Assembly (NCBI RefSeq): GCF_003052515.2
Contig: NZ_QARE02000004.1
Location: 186,001-250,000, forward strand
DNA length: 64,000 bases
DNA from: Pseudomonas sp. RIT409
GTDB lineage: Bacteria > Pseudomonadota > Gammaproteobacteria > Pseudomonadales > Pseudomonadaceae
Direction: 5' to 3'
Shown here: in pieces, positions 35,432 through 45,969 of the stretch
Numbering within the stretch: position 1 is the stretch's first letter
How the letters are laid out: the number at the start of each line of letters is the position of its first letter
Position numbers and translations under genes: made by a program
The notes under the pieces: model-generated
Seen by the model: the letters and a program-made list of their open reading frames with translations, nothing else
Told to the model about the DNA's origin: nothing
Databases searched by the model: none

Positions 35432-36526
35432 TCAGAGGACCGCTTTGGGATAGGAGCCCAATACCTTCAGGGCAACAGCTTCCTGGCTGATACGCTCCAA
35501 CACGGCCTTGATCAACGGGTCACGGTGGTGGCCGACGAAATCGATGAAGAATACGTAGGTCCATTTCCCACTGCGCGAGGGACGCGTCTCGATGCGGGTC
35601 AGGTCGATTCCATTCTCATGGAAAGGCACCAACAGTTCATGCAACGCCCCCGGCTTGTTGCTCATCGATACGATGATCGACGTCTTGTCATCGCCGGTCG
35701 GAGGCACTTCCTGATTGCCGATCATCAAGAAGCGAGTCGAGTTGTCGGGGCGGTCTTCGATCTTCTCGGCAATACGGGTCAGACCGTAGAGACTGGCCGA
35801 CATGTCACCCGCGATCGCCGCAGAGTTCCATTCGCCCTTGACCCGCTTCGCGGCCTCGGCGTTGCTCGACACCGCTACGCGCTCCACGTTGGGGTAATGC
35901 GCGTCCAGCCACTTGCGGCATTGGGCCAGCGACTGGGCGTGGGAGTAAATTCGACTGATGCTGTCAGTCTTGGTGTTTTCGCCCACCAGCAAGTGATGGT
36001 GAATACGCAGCTCGACTTCGCCACAGATGACCATGTCATGCTCGAGGAAGCTGTCCAGCGTGTGGTTGACCGCACCTTCAGTGGAGTTTTCCACCGGGAC
36101 CACACCGAAATTGACCGCCCCCGCTGCCACTTCGCGGAAGACTTCATCGATCGCCGCCATCGGTTTGCTGATCACGGCATGACCAAAGTGTTTCAGCGCA
36201 GCGGCCTGGGTGAAGGTGCCTTCCGGACCGAGATACGCAACCTTCAACGGCTGCTCCAGCGCCAGGCATGACGACATGATCTCGCGGAACAAGCGCGCCA
36301 TTTCCTCATTGCTCAATGGGCCGCGATTGCGCTCCATGACCCGCTTGAGCACCGCCGCTTCACGTTCGGGGCGATAAAACACAGGCTCTTCACCTTCTGC
36401 GAGGCCGGCCATCTTGACCCGAGCCACTTCCTGGGCGCAGCGAGCGCGTTCGCTGATCAGTTCCAGAACCTTTTCGTCCAGGCTGTCGATGCGCACCCGC
36501 AGCGCTTTGAGTTCCTGCTCGGACAT
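35432..36526 (-). CDS. pheA: Bifunctional chorismate mutase / prephenate dehydratase
   Basis: P-protein of 364 aa for phenylalanine synthesis. The chorismate mutase helix is at 1-90 (LRVRIDSLDEKVLELISERA), prephenate dehydratase about 95-275 (YLGPEGTFTQAAAL; the essential TRF in NSTRFLMIG) and the ACT domain about 280-364 (PGALHELLVPF, IETRPSR) for Phe feedback. AAGGAG precedes the ATG. It shares a base with the serC stop (TGATG). The 174-base gap to hisC holds no recognisable terminator. Confidence 0.96.
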   Translation of the reverse strand: MSEQELKALRVRIDSLDEKVLELISERARCAQEVARVKMAGLAEGEEPVFYRPEREAAVLKRVMERNRGPLSNEEMARLFREIMSSCLALEQPLKVAYLGPEGTFTQAAALKHFGHAVISKPMAAIDEVFREVAAGAVNFGVVPVENSTEGAVNHTLDSFLEHDMVICGEVELRIHHHLLVGENTKTDSISRIYSHAQSLAQCRKWLDAHYPNVERVAVSSNAEAAKRVKGEWNSAAIAGDMSASLYGLTRIAEKIEDRPDNSTRFLMIGNQEVPPTGDDKTSIIVSMSNKPGALHELLVPFHENGIDLTRIETRPSRSGKWTYVFFIDFVGHHRDPLIKAVLERISQEAVALKVLGSYPKAVL

Positions 36527-37611
36527 CAGCCGTGCTCCTTCTCGAATTCAGCCATGTAGGCCACCAGCGCCTCTACGGCGTCCAGGCCCAAAGCGTTGTA
36601 GATCGACGCGCGCATGCCGCCGACCGAGCGGTGACCCTTGAGATTGAGCAGATCGCGGGCCTCGGCACCGGCCAGGAACGGCTTGTCCAATCGCTCGTCC
36701 GCCAGACGGAATGGCACGTTCATCCAGGACCGGGCGTTAGGGCTGATCGGGTTGGTGTAAAAGTCGCTGCCGTCAATGAACCCGTAGAGGCGGTCTTTCT
36801 TGGCTCGATTGCGTTTCTCCATCGCTTCGACACCGCCCTGCTCTTTCAGCCACTCGAACACTAGGCCCGAGAGGTACCACGAATAGGTGGCGGGGGTGTT
36901 GTACATCGAGCCGTTGTCGGCGGAGATCTTGTAGTCGAGCATGGTCGGGCAACTGCTGCGGGCTCGCCCTAGCAGGTCTTCGCGCACGATGACCACCACC
37001 AGACCGCTCGGACCGATGTTTTTCTGCGCGCCCGCATAGATCAGCCCGAATTGAGAGACGTCGATAGGGCGTGACAGGATGTCCGAAGACATGTCGACGA
37101 CCAACGGAACATCACCCGTCTCGGGGACCCAGTCGAATTGCAAGCCACCGATGGTTTCATTGGAGGCGTAGTGGACGTAGGCAGCGTTTTGGGTCAGTTG
37201 CCATTCGTTCTGGCCAGGAATCGCCAGGTAATCGTAGGGCTTGGCGCTGGCGGCCACGTTGACGTTACCGAATCGGCGAGCTTCCTCGATGGCCTTTTTC
37301 GACCAGATGCCGGTTTCGATGTAATCCGCCGTGCCGTTTTCCGGCAGCAGGTTGAGCGGGATTTCGGCGAACTGCTGGCTCGCCCCCCCTTGCAGGAAGA
37401 GAATCCGGTAGTTGGAGGGAACGGACAGCAGCTCGCGCAGATCCTGCTCGGCCTTCACGGCGATGGCGGTGTAATCGTCGCTGCGATGACTCATCTCCAT
37501 CACTGACAAGCCCTTGCCATGCCAATCCAGCATCTCGGCCTGGGCGCGCTGCAGGACGGCGTCAGGAAGCGCGGCAGGGCCGGCACAGAAGTTAAAGGCT
37601 CGCTTGCTCAT
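36526..37611 (-). CDS. serC: Phosphoserine aminotransferase
   Basis: PLP class V aminotransferase of 361 aa that converts 3-phosphohydroxypyruvate to phosphoserine, also used in pyridoxine synthesis. Features are FNFCAGPAALP, HRSDDY, LQGGASQQFAEIP, the PLP-lysine region in YAGAQKNIGPSGLVVV and the C-terminal HRSVGGMRASIYNAL. The start at 37611 (MSKRAFNF) agrees with the family. The frame runs 37 codons further upstream without similarity. First gene of the serC-pheA-hisC-tyrA/aroA-cmk-rpsA run, separated from gyrA by a hairpin. Confidence 0.96.
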   Translation of the reverse strand: MSKRAFNFCAGPAALPDAVLQRAQAEMLDWHGKGLSVMEMSHRSDDYTAIAVKAEQDLRELLSVPSNYRILFLQGGASQQFAEIPLNLLPENGTADYIETGIWSKKAIEEARRFGNVNVAASAKPYDYLAIPGQNEWQLTQNAAYVHYASNETIGGLQFDWVPETGDVPLVVDMSSDILSRPIDVSQFGLIYAGAQKNIGPSGLVVVIVREDLLGRARSSCPTMLDYKISADNGSMYNTPATYSWYLSGLVFEWLKEQGGVEAMEKRNRAKKDRLYGFIDGSDFYTNPISPNARSWMNVPFRLADERLDKPFLAGAEARDLLNLKGHRSVGGMRASIYNALGLDAVEALVAYMAEFEKEHG

Positions 37612-37689
37612 ATCCACTCTCGTCAACTCGTTGAATTCGAAACGGCTGCAGCCTGGGCCTTCACGGCGCGGCGGCAGCTCTGGCCAAAG

Positions 37690-37715
37690 CCAAGAGGGCC
37701 CGCGAAGGGCCCTCT
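37690..37715 (-). terminator. Probable terminator after gyrA
   Basis: Stem AGAGGGCCC / GGGCCCTCT with a 5-nt loop, 14 bases beyond the gyrA stop on the minus strand. The T run after it is poor, so some readthrough into serC is possible. Confidence 0.6.
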
Positions 37716-37728
37716 CATACAACGTCTA

Positions 37729-40524
37729 TCAGTCCTGCGACTCTTCTTCGTCGGCGGCGCCATCGGCTTGGAGATCACCACCGGCCTCGTCGGCGTCGGC
37801 CAGGTCGATCGCCTCACCTTCCAGCGTCTCGCCATCGATGCCTTCGCCATCCAGCTCATCGCCCTCGACTTCCGACGGCTCCTGAACCCGCTCCAGCCCC
37901 ACCAGCGTTTCATCTTTGGCCAGCTTGATCAGGGTCACGCCTTGAGTGTTACGCCCCAGGCTCGACACTTCGCCGACACGGGTACGGACCAACGTGCCCT
38001 GATCGGAAATCAGCATGATCTCCTCACCGTCCTGCACCTGAACCGCGCCGACCAGACGACCGTTACGCTCATTGCTGACCATGGCGATCACGCCCTGTCC
38101 GCCACGCTTGTACTCAGGGAACTCGGTGATCGCCGTGCGCTTGCCGTAGCCACGCTCAGAGGCGGTAAGGATCTGGCTGCCCTCTTCCGGAATCAACATG
38201 GAGATCAGCTTCTGGCCTTCCTGGAGACGCATGCCGCGCACGCCGCGGGCGGTACGCCCCATGGCCCGCACTTCGGATTCCTTGAAGCGCGTCACCTTGC
38301 CGCCGTCGGAGAACAGCATGATTTCCTGCTCGCCATCGGTGATGGCGGCGGAAATCAGAATATCGCCTTCGTCCAGCTCCAGCGCGATCAGGCCCGAGCT
38401 GCGCTGACGGCTGAAGGCCACCAGCGGCGTCTTCTTGACGGTGCCGTTGGCGGTGGACATGAAGATGAACGGCGCCTTCTTCTTGTCCGCGGCCTTGAGA
38501 CGCGCCTTGCGTTCCTCTTCACTCTCGTTGGCGTTCTCGATGTCTTCGACATCCACGTCCACGCCTTCAGCCTCTTCCTCGTCAGCCCGCTTGCGCATGG
38601 CTTCGAGATCGACCGGCAGCATGGTGGTGATGTACTCACCTTCGGTCAGCGGCAACAGGTTGACCAGCGGACGACCGCGGGCGGCGCGTGACGCCTCCGG
38701 AATCTCGTAGGTCTTGAGCCAATACACCTTGCCCTTGCTGGAGAACATCAACAGCGTGGTATGGCTGTTGGCGACCAGCAGATGGGCGATGTAGTCCTCG
38801 TCCTTGATACCGGTGGCCGACTTGCCTTTGCCGCCACGGCGCTGGGCCTGATAGACGGCCAGCGGCTGAGTCTTGGCGTAGCCCCCGTGGGAGATGGTCA
38901 CGACGCGCTCTTCTTCCGGGATCATGTCGCCGAGGGTCAGGTCCAGGCGCGCATCGAGGATTTCGGTGCGGCGGGCGTCGCCGTATTCGGCACGGATCAG
39001 TTCCAGCTCCTCGCGGATGACTTCCATCAGGCGCGTGGAACTGTTGAGGATGCGGATCAGCTCGCCGATCTGGGTCAAGATTTCCTGATATTCGGTCAGC
39101 AGCTTCTCGTGTTCCAGCCCGGTCAGGCGGTGCAGTCGCAGCTCCAGAATCGCCTGAGCCTGCTCAGGTGAAAGGAAATACTTGCCGTCACGCAGGCCGT
39201 ATTGCGGGTCGAGGTTTTCCGGACGGGACGATTCGGCGCCAGCGCGCTCGATCATCTCGACCACCGCGCTCGACTCCCAAGGCGTATTGATCAGCCCTTC
39301 CTTGGCTTCGGCCGGGGTCGGCGAGGCCTTGATCAGCTCGATCACCGGATCGATGTTAGACAGGGCCACCGCCTGACCTTCGAGAATATGCGCACGCTCA
39401 CGCGCCTTGCGCAGTTCGAACACGGTCCGGCGGGTGACGACTTCACGGCGATGGCGAATGAAGGCTTCCAGCAGATCCTTCAGGTTCAGGATGCGCGGGC
39501 GACCATCGATCAACGCGACGATGTTGATGCCGAAGACGCTTTGCAGCTGGGTCTGAGCGTAGAGGTTGTTGAGGATGACCTCAGGCACTTCGCCTCGACG
39601 CAACTCGATCACCACGCGCATGCCGTCCTTGTCGGACTCATCGCGCAGTTCGGTGATGCCTTCGAGCTTCTTCTCTTTGACCAGTTCGGCGATCTTCTCG
39701 ATCAGCCGCGCCTTGTTCAACTGGTACGGCAGCTCGGTGACGACAATCTGCTGGCGGCCACCGACCTTATCGATGTCCTCGACGACGGAGCGGGCACGCA
39801 TATAGATGCGGCCACGACCGGTCTTGTAGGCTTCGACGATCCCCGCGCGGCCGTTGATGATGCCGGCGGTCGGGAAATCAGGACCGGGGATGTATTGCAT
39901 CAACTCATCGACGGTCAGGTTGTTGTTGTCGATGAGGGCCAGGCAACCATCGATGACTTCACCGAGGTTGTGCGGCGGAATGTTGGTCGCCATGCCCACG
40001 GCGATACCGCTGGAACCGTTGACCAGCAGGTTGGGAATACGGGTCGGCATGACTGCCGGAATCTGTTCGGTGCCATCGTAGTTGGGCACCCAGTCGACGG
40101 TTTCTTTATGCAGATCCGAGAGCAGTTCGTGAGCCAGCTTGGTCATGCGCACTTCGGTGTATCGCATGGCGGCGGCGTTGTCGCCATCCACCGAACCGAA
40201 GTTGCCCTGACCGTCTACCAGCAGGTAGCGCAGGGAGAAAGGCTGGGCCATACGCACGATGGTGTCGTAGACCGCAGTGTCACCGTGGGGGTGGTATTTA
40301 CCGATGACGTCACCGACCACACGGGCGGATTTCTTGTACGGCTTGTTCCAGTCGTTACCCAGTTCGCTCATCGCGTAGAGGACACGCCGGTGCACGGGCT
40401 TCAAGCCGTCGCGCGCATCGGGCAGAGCACGTCCGACGATGACGCTCATCGCGTAGTCGAGGTAGGACTGCTTCAGCTCGTCTTCGATATTGACCGGGAG
40501 GATTTCTTTGGCCAGTTCGCCCAT
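37729..40524 (-). CDS. gyrA: DNA gyrase subunit A
   Basis: Topoisomerase II subunit of 931 aa. The breakage-reunion domain has catalytic Tyr122 in [11 protein letters not shown], and the C-terminal beta-pinwheel has the GyrA box QRRGGKG. The quinolone-resistance region reads [13 protein letters not shown], giving Thr83 and Asp87. These are the unmutated residues in P. aeruginosa, so no resistance mutation is visible here. An acidic insert of about 40 residues ([19 protein letters not shown]) and an acidic tail are typical of Pseudomonas GyrA. The start at 40524 ([10 protein letters not shown]) fits all homologues. Confidence 0.98.
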   Translation of the reverse strand: MGELAKEILPVNIEDELKQSYLDYAMSVIVGRALPDARDGLKPVHRRVLYAMSELGNDWNKPYKKSARVVGDVIGKYHPHGDTAVYDTIVRMAQPFSLRYLLVDGQGNFGSVDGDNAAAMRYTEVRMTKLAHELLSDLHKETVDWVPNYDGTEQIPAVMPTRIPNLLVNGSSGIAVGMATNIPPHNLGEVIDGCLALIDNNNLTVDELMQYIPGPDFPTAGIINGRAGIVEAYKTGRGRIYMRARSVVEDIDKVGGRQQIVVTELPYQLNKARLIEKIAELVKEKKLEGITELRDESDKDGMRVVIELRRGEVPEVILNNLYAQTQLQSVFGINIVALIDGRPRILNLKDLLEAFIRHRREVVTRRTVFELRKARERAHILEGQAVALSNIDPVIELIKASPTPAEAKEGLINTPWESSAVVEMIERAGAESSRPENLDPQYGLRDGKYFLSPEQAQAILELRLHRLTGLEHEKLLTEYQEILTQIGELIRILNSSTRLMEVIREELELIRAEYGDARRTEILDARLDLTLGDMIPEEERVVTISHGGYAKTQPLAVYQAQRRGGKGKSATGIKDEDYIAHLLVANSHTTLLMFSSKGKVYWLKTYEIPEASRAARGRPLVNLLPLTEGEYITTMLPVDLEAMRKRADEEEAEGVDVDVEDIENANESEEERKARLKAADKKKAPFIFMSTANGTVKKTPLVAFSRQRSSGLIALELDEGDILISAAITDGEQEIMLFSDGGKVTRFKESEVRAMGRTARGVRGMRLQEGQKLISMLIPEEGSQILTASERGYGKRTAITEFPEYKRGGQGVIAMVSNERNGRLVGAVQVQDGEEIMLISDQGTLVRTRVGEVSSLGRNTQGVTLIKLAKDETLVGLERVQEPSEVEGDELDGEGIDGETLEGEAIDLADADEAGGDLQADGAADEEESQD

Positions 40525-40828
40525 GAGAAGCCTGATTCCTTTTTCTGGTGAAACCTCGCCCTCCCCTCCGGGATGAACGAAGCTCGCCGCTGCCGACAAT
40601 TGCCTGGCAGCGACTTACGACAAATCAGCGAGTTAAGCCATGGATTTGCGCAGTGAAGGGAGCCGCAACGCGCCCCCTTGGAAACCGCCGGATGTTACCA
40701 CAACCGTGGTCAGGCACGAAGCGTTTGAGCACGTCGAAAACGCGCCATTTCGCCAGCAGGGGCCTGAGAGGCGCCTACAGGGCGCGCCCGCCATTGCCCG
40801 GCACACCGTAGCGCCCGTGCCGAAATGC
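40525..40828 (-). other. Intergenic region upstream of gyrA
   Basis: 304 bases between mtnA and gyrA, both on the minus strand, with no supportable gene. An extended -10-like element, TGGTAACAT on the minus strand (40700-40692), is the only promoter candidate for gyrA seen. GC-rich palindromes such as GGGCGCGCCC lie nearer mtnA, but no T run marks a clear mtnA terminator. Confidence 0.4.
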
Positions 40829-41905
40829 TCAATGGAGGCGTTTACGGCACATCAACTGCGCGATTTTGGCCGTATCGGGTCGCTCGACGACGCCCTTTTC
40901 GGTCACGATGACATCGATCAGGTCGGCCGGCGTCACGTCGAAGACCGGATTGATGGTGTCAACCTCCGCACCAAGACGCTGACCGCCGAGGGACAGGAGT
41001 TCGGCGCCAGCCCGCTCTGGCACAGAGATGTCCTCGCCACTGGCCAGGTTCAGGTCGATGGTAGAACTCGGTGCCACGACCATGAACCGCACACCATGGT
41101 GCATCGCTGCGACCGCCAGTTGGTAGGTACCGATCTTGCCGGCCACGTCACCATTGGCCGTGATGTGATCGGCTCCGACCACGACCCAGGTGATGCCCTT
41201 GGTCTTCATCAGGTGCGCGGCAGCCGAGTCGGCGCTGACAGTCACCGGAATCCCCTCGTTGGCCAGCTCCCAGGCCGTCAATCGCGAACCGTTCAGCCAG
41301 GGTCGGGTCTCTCCGGCGTAGACTCGCTCGATCATGCCTTCTATATAAGCGGCACGAATCACCCCCAGCGCGGTGCCGAAACCGCCTGTGGCGAGGGCAC
41401 CGGCGCTGCTGTGAGTGAGGACGGTCTGCAGGTTGCCCTGCTGCTTGCGAATCAGCTCGGCGCCCAGTTGCGCCATGGTCAGGTTGGCCTCGCGGTCGCT
41501 TTCGTGAATGGCCATCGCCTCGGCCTCCATCACCGCGACCGGGTCCTCATGCGGCTTGATCCGGTAAAGCCGCTCGCGCATGCGGTTGAGCGCCCAGAAA
41601 AGGTTGGCCGCCGGGGACCAGGCATTGGCCAGCCTGTCGAAATCCTCTTCCAGTGCCATCTGCCAGTCACCGCCGGCCGCGATACGGTCCACCACCGCCA
41701 GCACCAGACCATAGGCCGCAGCGATACCAATGGCGGGCGCACCGCGCACCACCATCGCCTGAATGGCCGCGGCCACCTCATCTGCCGTGTCGTAGCGCAG
41801 CCAGGTCTCCTCGAAGGGCAAGGCCCGCTGGTCCAGCAGATACAACGCGCGGTCCCGCCAATCGATGGCTTTCACCTTCTCCGCAGCCAATAGTCGATCG
41901 CGCAT
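40829..41905 (-). CDS. mtnA: S-methyl-5-thioribose-1-phosphate isomerase
   Basis: Protein of 358 aa of the methionine salvage pathway, converting methylthioribose-1-P to methylthioribulose-1-P. It keeps the [13 protein letters not shown] substrate loop, the catalytic-region [13 protein letters not shown] and [18 protein letters not shown]. The start at 41905 ([16 protein letters not shown]) agrees with Pseudomonas homologues. It is divergent from the methylthioadenosine deaminase gene, and the two together form the start of methylthioadenosine recycling in pseudomonads. Confidence 0.96.
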   Translation of the reverse strand: MRDRLLAAEKVKAIDWRDRALYLLDQRALPFEETWLRYDTADEVAAAIQAMVVRGAPAIGIAAAYGLVLAVVDRIAAGGDWQMALEEDFDRLANAWSPAANLFWALNRMRERLYRIKPHEDPVAVMEAEAMAIHESDREANLTMAQLGAELIRKQQGNLQTVLTHSSAGALATGGFGTALGVIRAAYIEGMIERVYAGETRPWLNGSRLTAWELANEGIPVTVSADSAAAHLMKTKGITWVVVGADHITANGDVAGKIGTYQLAVAAMHHGVRFMVVAPSSTIDLNLASGEDISVPERAGAELLSLGGQRLGAEVDTINPVFDVTPADLIDVIVTEKGVVERPDTAKIAQLMCRKRLH

Positions 41906-42132
41906 TGCACACCCCACATAAAGAATTACCAAAGTCAGAGCGTTCGGACCGCTCGTACCTCAAGCGATCACCGAACCTCAGCTTTCGCGCGCCACCTGGC
42001 TCGCACCATTTCACATGGCGCCTCGGATCAAATGGCCAGCGGCCAAAAAAGCCGCCGATTATAACGAGCCGCGAGTCAAGGTGCTCGGGTATACTTCGCC
42101 CTCCGCGTATTGCGCCACTGGAAGCCCGCGCC

Positions 42133-43461
42133 ATGCCTCGTTCCGACGCCCCGCTTGACCTCCTCCTGTTGCCGGACTGGCTGGTGCCGGTCGAGCCCGC
42201 AGGTGTCGTCCTGCAACAGCACGGAATCGGCATTCGCAATGGCCTCGTCGCTTATATCGGCCCCAAGGCCGAAGCCTTGCGTCAGAACGCCGTCGAGGTT
42301 CGTGAGCTGCCAGGCATGCTGCTCGCTCCGGGCCTGATCAACGCCCATGGCCATGCGGCGATGACGCTGTTTCGCGGCCTTGCCGATGACCTGCCACTGA
42401 TGACCTGGTTGCAGGATCACATCTGGCCTGCCGAGGGCAAATGGGTGGACGAAGACTTCGTTCGTGACGGCACCGACATTGCCATCGTCGAGCAGCTCAA
42501 AGGCGGCATCACCTGTTTTTCTGACATGTATTTCTTTCCAAAGGTCGCCTGCGACCGGGTGCACAACAGTGGCATTCGCGCACAGATCACCGTGCCCGTG
42601 CTCGACTTTCCGATACCAGGTGCTCGGAACGCCGACGAAGCGCTGCACATCGGCGTCGAACTGTTCAACGATCTGGCCCACCACGACCGCATCAAAGTCG
42701 CCATGGGGCCTCATGCGCCCTACACCGTCAGCGATGAGAACCTGGAGAAGATCCGGGTCATCGCGGACGAGCTGGATGCCGCGATCCACATGCACGTGCA
42801 CGAAACGGCGTTCGAGGTGAACGAAGCCGTCAAGCAGCGCGGCGAACGCCCGCTGGCACGCCTCAAGCGCCTGGGCCTGCTGGGGCCGCGCTTTCAGGCA
42901 GTGCACATGACCCAGATCAGCGACGAAGATCTGGCGATGCTCGTCGAGAGCAACACCAGCGTGATTCATTGCCCTGAATCGAACATGAAGCTGGCCAGCG
43001 GATTCTGCCCGGTCGAACGGCTGTGGCAGGCCGGGGTCAATGTCGCCATCGGCACCGATGGCGCAGCCAGCAACAATGATCTGGATCTGCTGGGCGAAAC
43101 CCGTACCGCCGCCCTGCTGGCCAAGGCGGTTTCCGGTTCGGCCACTGCGCTGGACGCCCATCGCGCACTGCGCATGGCAACGCTCAACGGGGCTCGGGCA
43201 CTGGGCATCGAGGACCACACTGGCTCACTGGAGCTTGGCAAGGCTGCCGACATGGTCGCCTTTGACCTTACCGGGCTCGCGCAGCAACCGATCTACGATC
43301 CGGTCTCCCAACTGGTCTATGCCAGTGGCCGCGATTGCGTCACCCATGTCTGGGTCGCGGGCAAGGCGCTGCTGCAAGACAAGCGGCTGACCCGCATGGA
43401 CGAGTCCGCGCTGATACGCACCGCCAAGGCCTGGGGCAACCGGATTGCCGCCAAGGGCTGA
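42133..43461 (+). CDS. mtaD: TRZ/ATZ amidohydrolase, 5'-methylthioadenosine deaminase type
   Basis: Metal-dependent amidohydrolase of 442 aa. Metal ligands: HGH in [15 protein letters not shown], His in [11 protein letters not shown] and Asp in [16 protein letters not shown]. It matches the PA3170 family shown to deaminate methylthioadenosine to methylthioinosine, the Pseudomonas route replacing direct MTA phosphorolysis. The start at 42133 ([15 protein letters not shown]) is chosen because the upstream frame lies opposite mtnA. It is the first gene before ubiG and mupP on the same strand, but the pathway link is with mtnA. Confidence 0.92.
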   Translation: MPRSDAPLDLLLLPDWLVPVEPAGVVLQQHGIGIRNGLVAYIGPKAEALRQNAVEVRELPGMLLAPGLINAHGHAAMTLFRGLADDLPLMTWLQDHIWPAEGKWVDEDFVRDGTDIAIVEQLKGGITCFSDMYFFPKVACDRVHNSGIRAQITVPVLDFPIPGARNADEALHIGVELFNDLAHHDRIKVAMGPHAPYTVSDENLEKIRVIADELDAAIHMHVHETAFEVNEAVKQRGERPLARLKRLGLLGPRFQAVHMTQISDEDLAMLVESNTSVIHCPESNMKLASGFCPVERLWQAGVNVAIGTDGAASNNDLDLLGETRTAALLAKAVSGSATALDAHRALRMATLNGARALGIEDHTGSLELGKAADMVAFDLTGLAQQPIYDPVSQLVYASGRDCVTHVWVAGKALLQDKRLTRMDESALIRTAKAWGNRIAAKG

Positions 43462-43529
43462 ACCGATTTTCAACGTCACGGCACTGGCCGTGGCCTGACA
43501 CCGAATCAAACGTTTCAGAGGGATCACAC

Positions 43530-44228
43530 ATGAGCAACGTCGACCACGCCGAAATCGCCAAATTCGAAGCACTGGCCCATCGCTGGTGGGACCGCAACAG
43601 CGAATTCAAACCGTTGCACGACATCAACCCGCTGCGGGTGAACTGGATCGACGAACGGGTCAGCCTGGCGGGCAAGAAGGTGCTCGACGTGGGTTGCGGC
43701 GGCGGCATTCTGAGCGAGGCGATGGCCCTGCGGGGCGCGACCGTGACCGGGATCGACATGGGCGAAGCGCCGCTGGCCGTCGCGCAGCTGCATCAATTGG
43801 AGTCAGGCGTGAACGTCGAGTACCGCCAGATCACCGCCGAGGCCCTGGCCGAGGAAATGCCCGAGCAGTTCGATGTGGTGACCTGCCTCGAAATGCTCGA
43901 ACACGTACCGGATCCTTCTTCGGTCATCCGTGCGTGCCACAAAATGGTCAAGCCGGGCGGGCAGGTGTTTTTTTCCACGATCAACCGCAATCCGAAGGCT
44001 TACCTGTTCGCGATCATCGGCGCCGAGTACATCATGAACCTGCTGCCGCGCGGCACCCATGACTTCAAGAAATTCATCCGCCCATCCGAGTTGGGCGCCT
44101 GGAGCCGCAGCACGGGCCTGACCGTCAAGGACATCATCGGACTGACCTACAACCCGCTGACCAAGCACTACAAACTGGCCGCCGACGTCGACGTCAACTA
44201 CATGATCCAGACGCTGAGAGAGGGCTGA
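43530..44228 (+). CDS. ubiG: Ubiquinone biosynthesis O-methyltransferase
   Basis: SAM-dependent methyltransferase of 232 aa performing both O-methylations of ubiquinone synthesis. SAM motif [17 protein letters not shown]-terminal [19 protein letters not shown], the [15 protein letters not shown] segment, and the membrane-association loop [26 protein letters not shown] precedes the ATG by about 7 bases. mupP follows after 3 bases, as in other Pseudomonas. Confidence 0.97.
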   Translation: MSNVDHAEIAKFEALAHRWWDRNSEFKPLHDINPLRVNWIDERVSLAGKKVLDVGCGGGILSEAMALRGATVTGIDMGEAPLAVAQLHQLESGVNVEYRQITAEALAEEMPEQFDVVTCLEMLEHVPDPSSVIRACHKMVKPGGQVFFSTINRNPKAYLFAIIGAEYIMNLLPRGTHDFKKFIRPSELGAWSRSTGLTVKDIIGLTYNPLTKHYKLAADVDVNYMIQTLREG

Positions 44229-44231
44229 TCC

Positions 44232-44903
44232 ATGCGTTTGAGAGCAGTTCTTTTCGACATGGACGGCACGCTGCTCGACACCGCGCCGGACTTCATCGCG
44301 ATCTGTCAGGGGATGCTGGCGGACCGAGGTTTTCCGGCGGTGGCGGACAAGTTGATTCGGGACGAAATTTCCGGCGGGGCAAAGGCCATGGTGTCGGCCG
44401 CCTTCGCGATGTCGCCCAACGAACCGGAATTCGAGGCGCTGCGCCTGGAATTCCTCGAGCGTTACCAGCAAGACTGCGCGGTGCACACAGCCCTGTTCGA
44501 AGGGATGCCCGAGTTGCTGGCCGATCTCGAAAAGGCCAGGTTGATCTGGGGGGTGGTCACCAACAAACCGGTACGCTTCGCTCAACCGATCATGGAGCGG
44601 CTGGGCCTGGATCAACGCTCGGCAGTCTTGATCTGTCCAGACCACGTGTCCAAGAGCAAGCCGGACCCCGAGCCGCTGTTACTGGCGTGCAAGATGCTCG
44701 ATCTCGACCCGGCCAGCGTACTGTTCGTCGGTGACGACCTTCGCGATATCGAATCCGGCCGCGACGCCGGGACCAAGACCGCCGCCGTGCGCTACGGCTA
44801 CATCCATCCCCACGACAACCCCGATCACTGGGGGGCAGACGTGGTCGTGGACCATCCGCTGGAGCTGCGCCGCGTGCTCGACAACGCACTGTGTAGCTGC
44901 TGA
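44232..44903 (+). CDS. mupP: N-acetylmuramic acid 6-phosphate phosphatase
   Basis: HAD-family phosphatase of 223 aa: motif [10 protein letters not shown], motif II in VVTNKP, motif III Lys in [11 protein letters not shown] and motif [13 protein letters not shown]. It is GphII-like in sequence. Its place directly after ubiG identifies it with MupP of the pseudomonad peptidoglycan-recycling route (MupP-AmgK-MurU), which bypasses fosfomycin-sensitive MurA. Likely co-transcribed with ubiG. Confidence 0.92.
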   Translation: MRLRAVLFDMDGTLLDTAPDFIAICQGMLADRGFPAVADKLIRDEISGGAKAMVSAAFAMSPNEPEFEALRLEFLERYQQDCAVHTALFEGMPELLADLEKARLIWGVVTNKPVRFAQPIMERLGLDQRSAVLICPDHVSKSKPDPEPLLLACKMLDLDPASVLFVGDDLRDIESGRDAGTKTAAVRYGYIHPHDNPDHWGADVVVDHPLELRRVLDNALCSC

Positions 44904-44913
44904 GAAGCCTGAT

Positions 44914-44943
44914 CTGCCTCCGGCCCGAAGGGGCAGGAGGCAG
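44914..44943 (+). other. Intercistronic hairpin between mupP and yciK
   Basis: CTGCCTCC / GGAGGCAG stem with an inner GCCC / GGGC stem and a GAAG loop. There is no T run. It is 10 bases after the mupP stop and could act as an RNA-stability or attenuation element, separating yciK expression from mupP. Confidence 0.5.
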
Positions 44944-44976
44944 AGGCACACCGGCTATCCATTCAAGGACCCTCCC

Positions 44977-45726
44977 ATGTTCAACTACTCCGCCCGCCCC
45001 GATCTGCTCAAGGACCGCATCATTCTGGTCACCGGCGCAGGCCGTGGGATCGGTGCCGCAGCAGCCAGGACGTACGCCGCCCACGGCGCAACCGTGCTGT
45101 TGCTGGGCAAGACCGAATCGAACCTGACAACCGTCTACGACGAAATCGAAGCGGCCGGCCACCCGCAGCCGGTCGTCATCCCCTTCAATCTGGAAACCGC
45201 GCTGTCTTACCAGTACGACGAACTGGCCGCCATGATCGAAGCCCAATTCGGGCGCCTGGACGGGCTGCTGCATAACGCGTCGATCATCGGCCCTCGGACC
45301 CCGGTCGAGCAGTTATCCGGCGAGCACTTCATGCGCGTGATGCACGTCAACGTCAATGCGATGTTCATGCTGACCGCGGCGTTGTTACCGCTGCTGAAAC
45401 TGTCGCAAGACGCTTCGGTGGTCTTCACGTCCAGCAGCGTGGGACGCAAGGGTCGCGCTTATTGGGGCGCGTATGGCGTGTCCAAATTCGCCACCGAAGG
45501 GTTGATGCAAACCCTGGCCGATGAACTGGAAGACGTGGCCTCGGTTCGCGCCAACAGCATCAACCCCGGAGGCACTCGCACCGAAATGCGCGCCCAGGCG
45601 TACCCGGCGGAAAACCCACTGAACAACCCGCCCCCCGAAGCGATCATGCCGGTCTACCTGTACCTGATGGGCCCCGATAGCAAAGGCGTCAACGGCCAGG
45701 CGTTCGACGCGCAGAAAAAGACATGA
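44977..45726 (+). CDS. yciK: YciK-family SDR oxidoreductase
   Basis: Classical SDR of 249 aa: cofactor motif VTGAGRGIGAAAAR, HNASIIGPRTP (in place of NNAG), Ser in FTSSSVGRKGRA, YGVSK (Tyr-x3-Lys). The start at 44977 (MFNYSARPDLLKDRII) is typical of YciK. The E. coli gene has no established substrate. Always found next to the ubiG-mupP pair in Pseudomonas, so a link with quinone or envelope metabolism is possible. Separated from mupP by a hairpin rather than a terminator. Confidence 0.92.
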   Translation: MFNYSARPDLLKDRIILVTGAGRGIGAAAARTYAAHGATVLLLGKTESNLTTVYDEIEAAGHPQPVVIPFNLETALSYQYDELAAMIEAQFGRLDGLLHNASIIGPRTPVEQLSGEHFMRVMHVNVNAMFMLTAALLPLLKLSQDASVVFTSSSVGRKGRAYWGAYGVSKFATEGLMQTLADELEDVASVRANSINPGGTRTEMRAQAYPAENPLNNPPPEAIMPVYLYLMGPDSKGVNGQAFDAQKKT

Positions 45727-45969
45727 TCTGCTGCGCGTCCCGCCCGGGCGCCAGCACCTTTCATCCGCTCGACGGTTTTCCGTCGCTTCGCCGTAGTGGC
45801 TGGGTCACAGACCGGTTACGTTAGTCAACTCCAAGGCGCCGGAAATGTTCCTTGCCACTGTGAATGACGCTAACCCATTGATCTACATGACCGCTTTCGA
45901 AAGCAGGCAAACTGGCATGACTTTCGCTCCGTGCTCGTCAAGCCCTATTAAAGGTGCAGGAGCGAAAAC

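Noticed and set aside
39900..40524. Quinolone-resistance mutation in gyrA
   Set aside because: Residues 83 and 87 are Thr and Asp, the unmutated state in Pseudomonas.
37519..40551. Long + strand frames (37519-38691 and 39202-40551)
   Set aside because: They are shadows of gyrA and serC on the minus strand; no family motifs and no ribosome sites.
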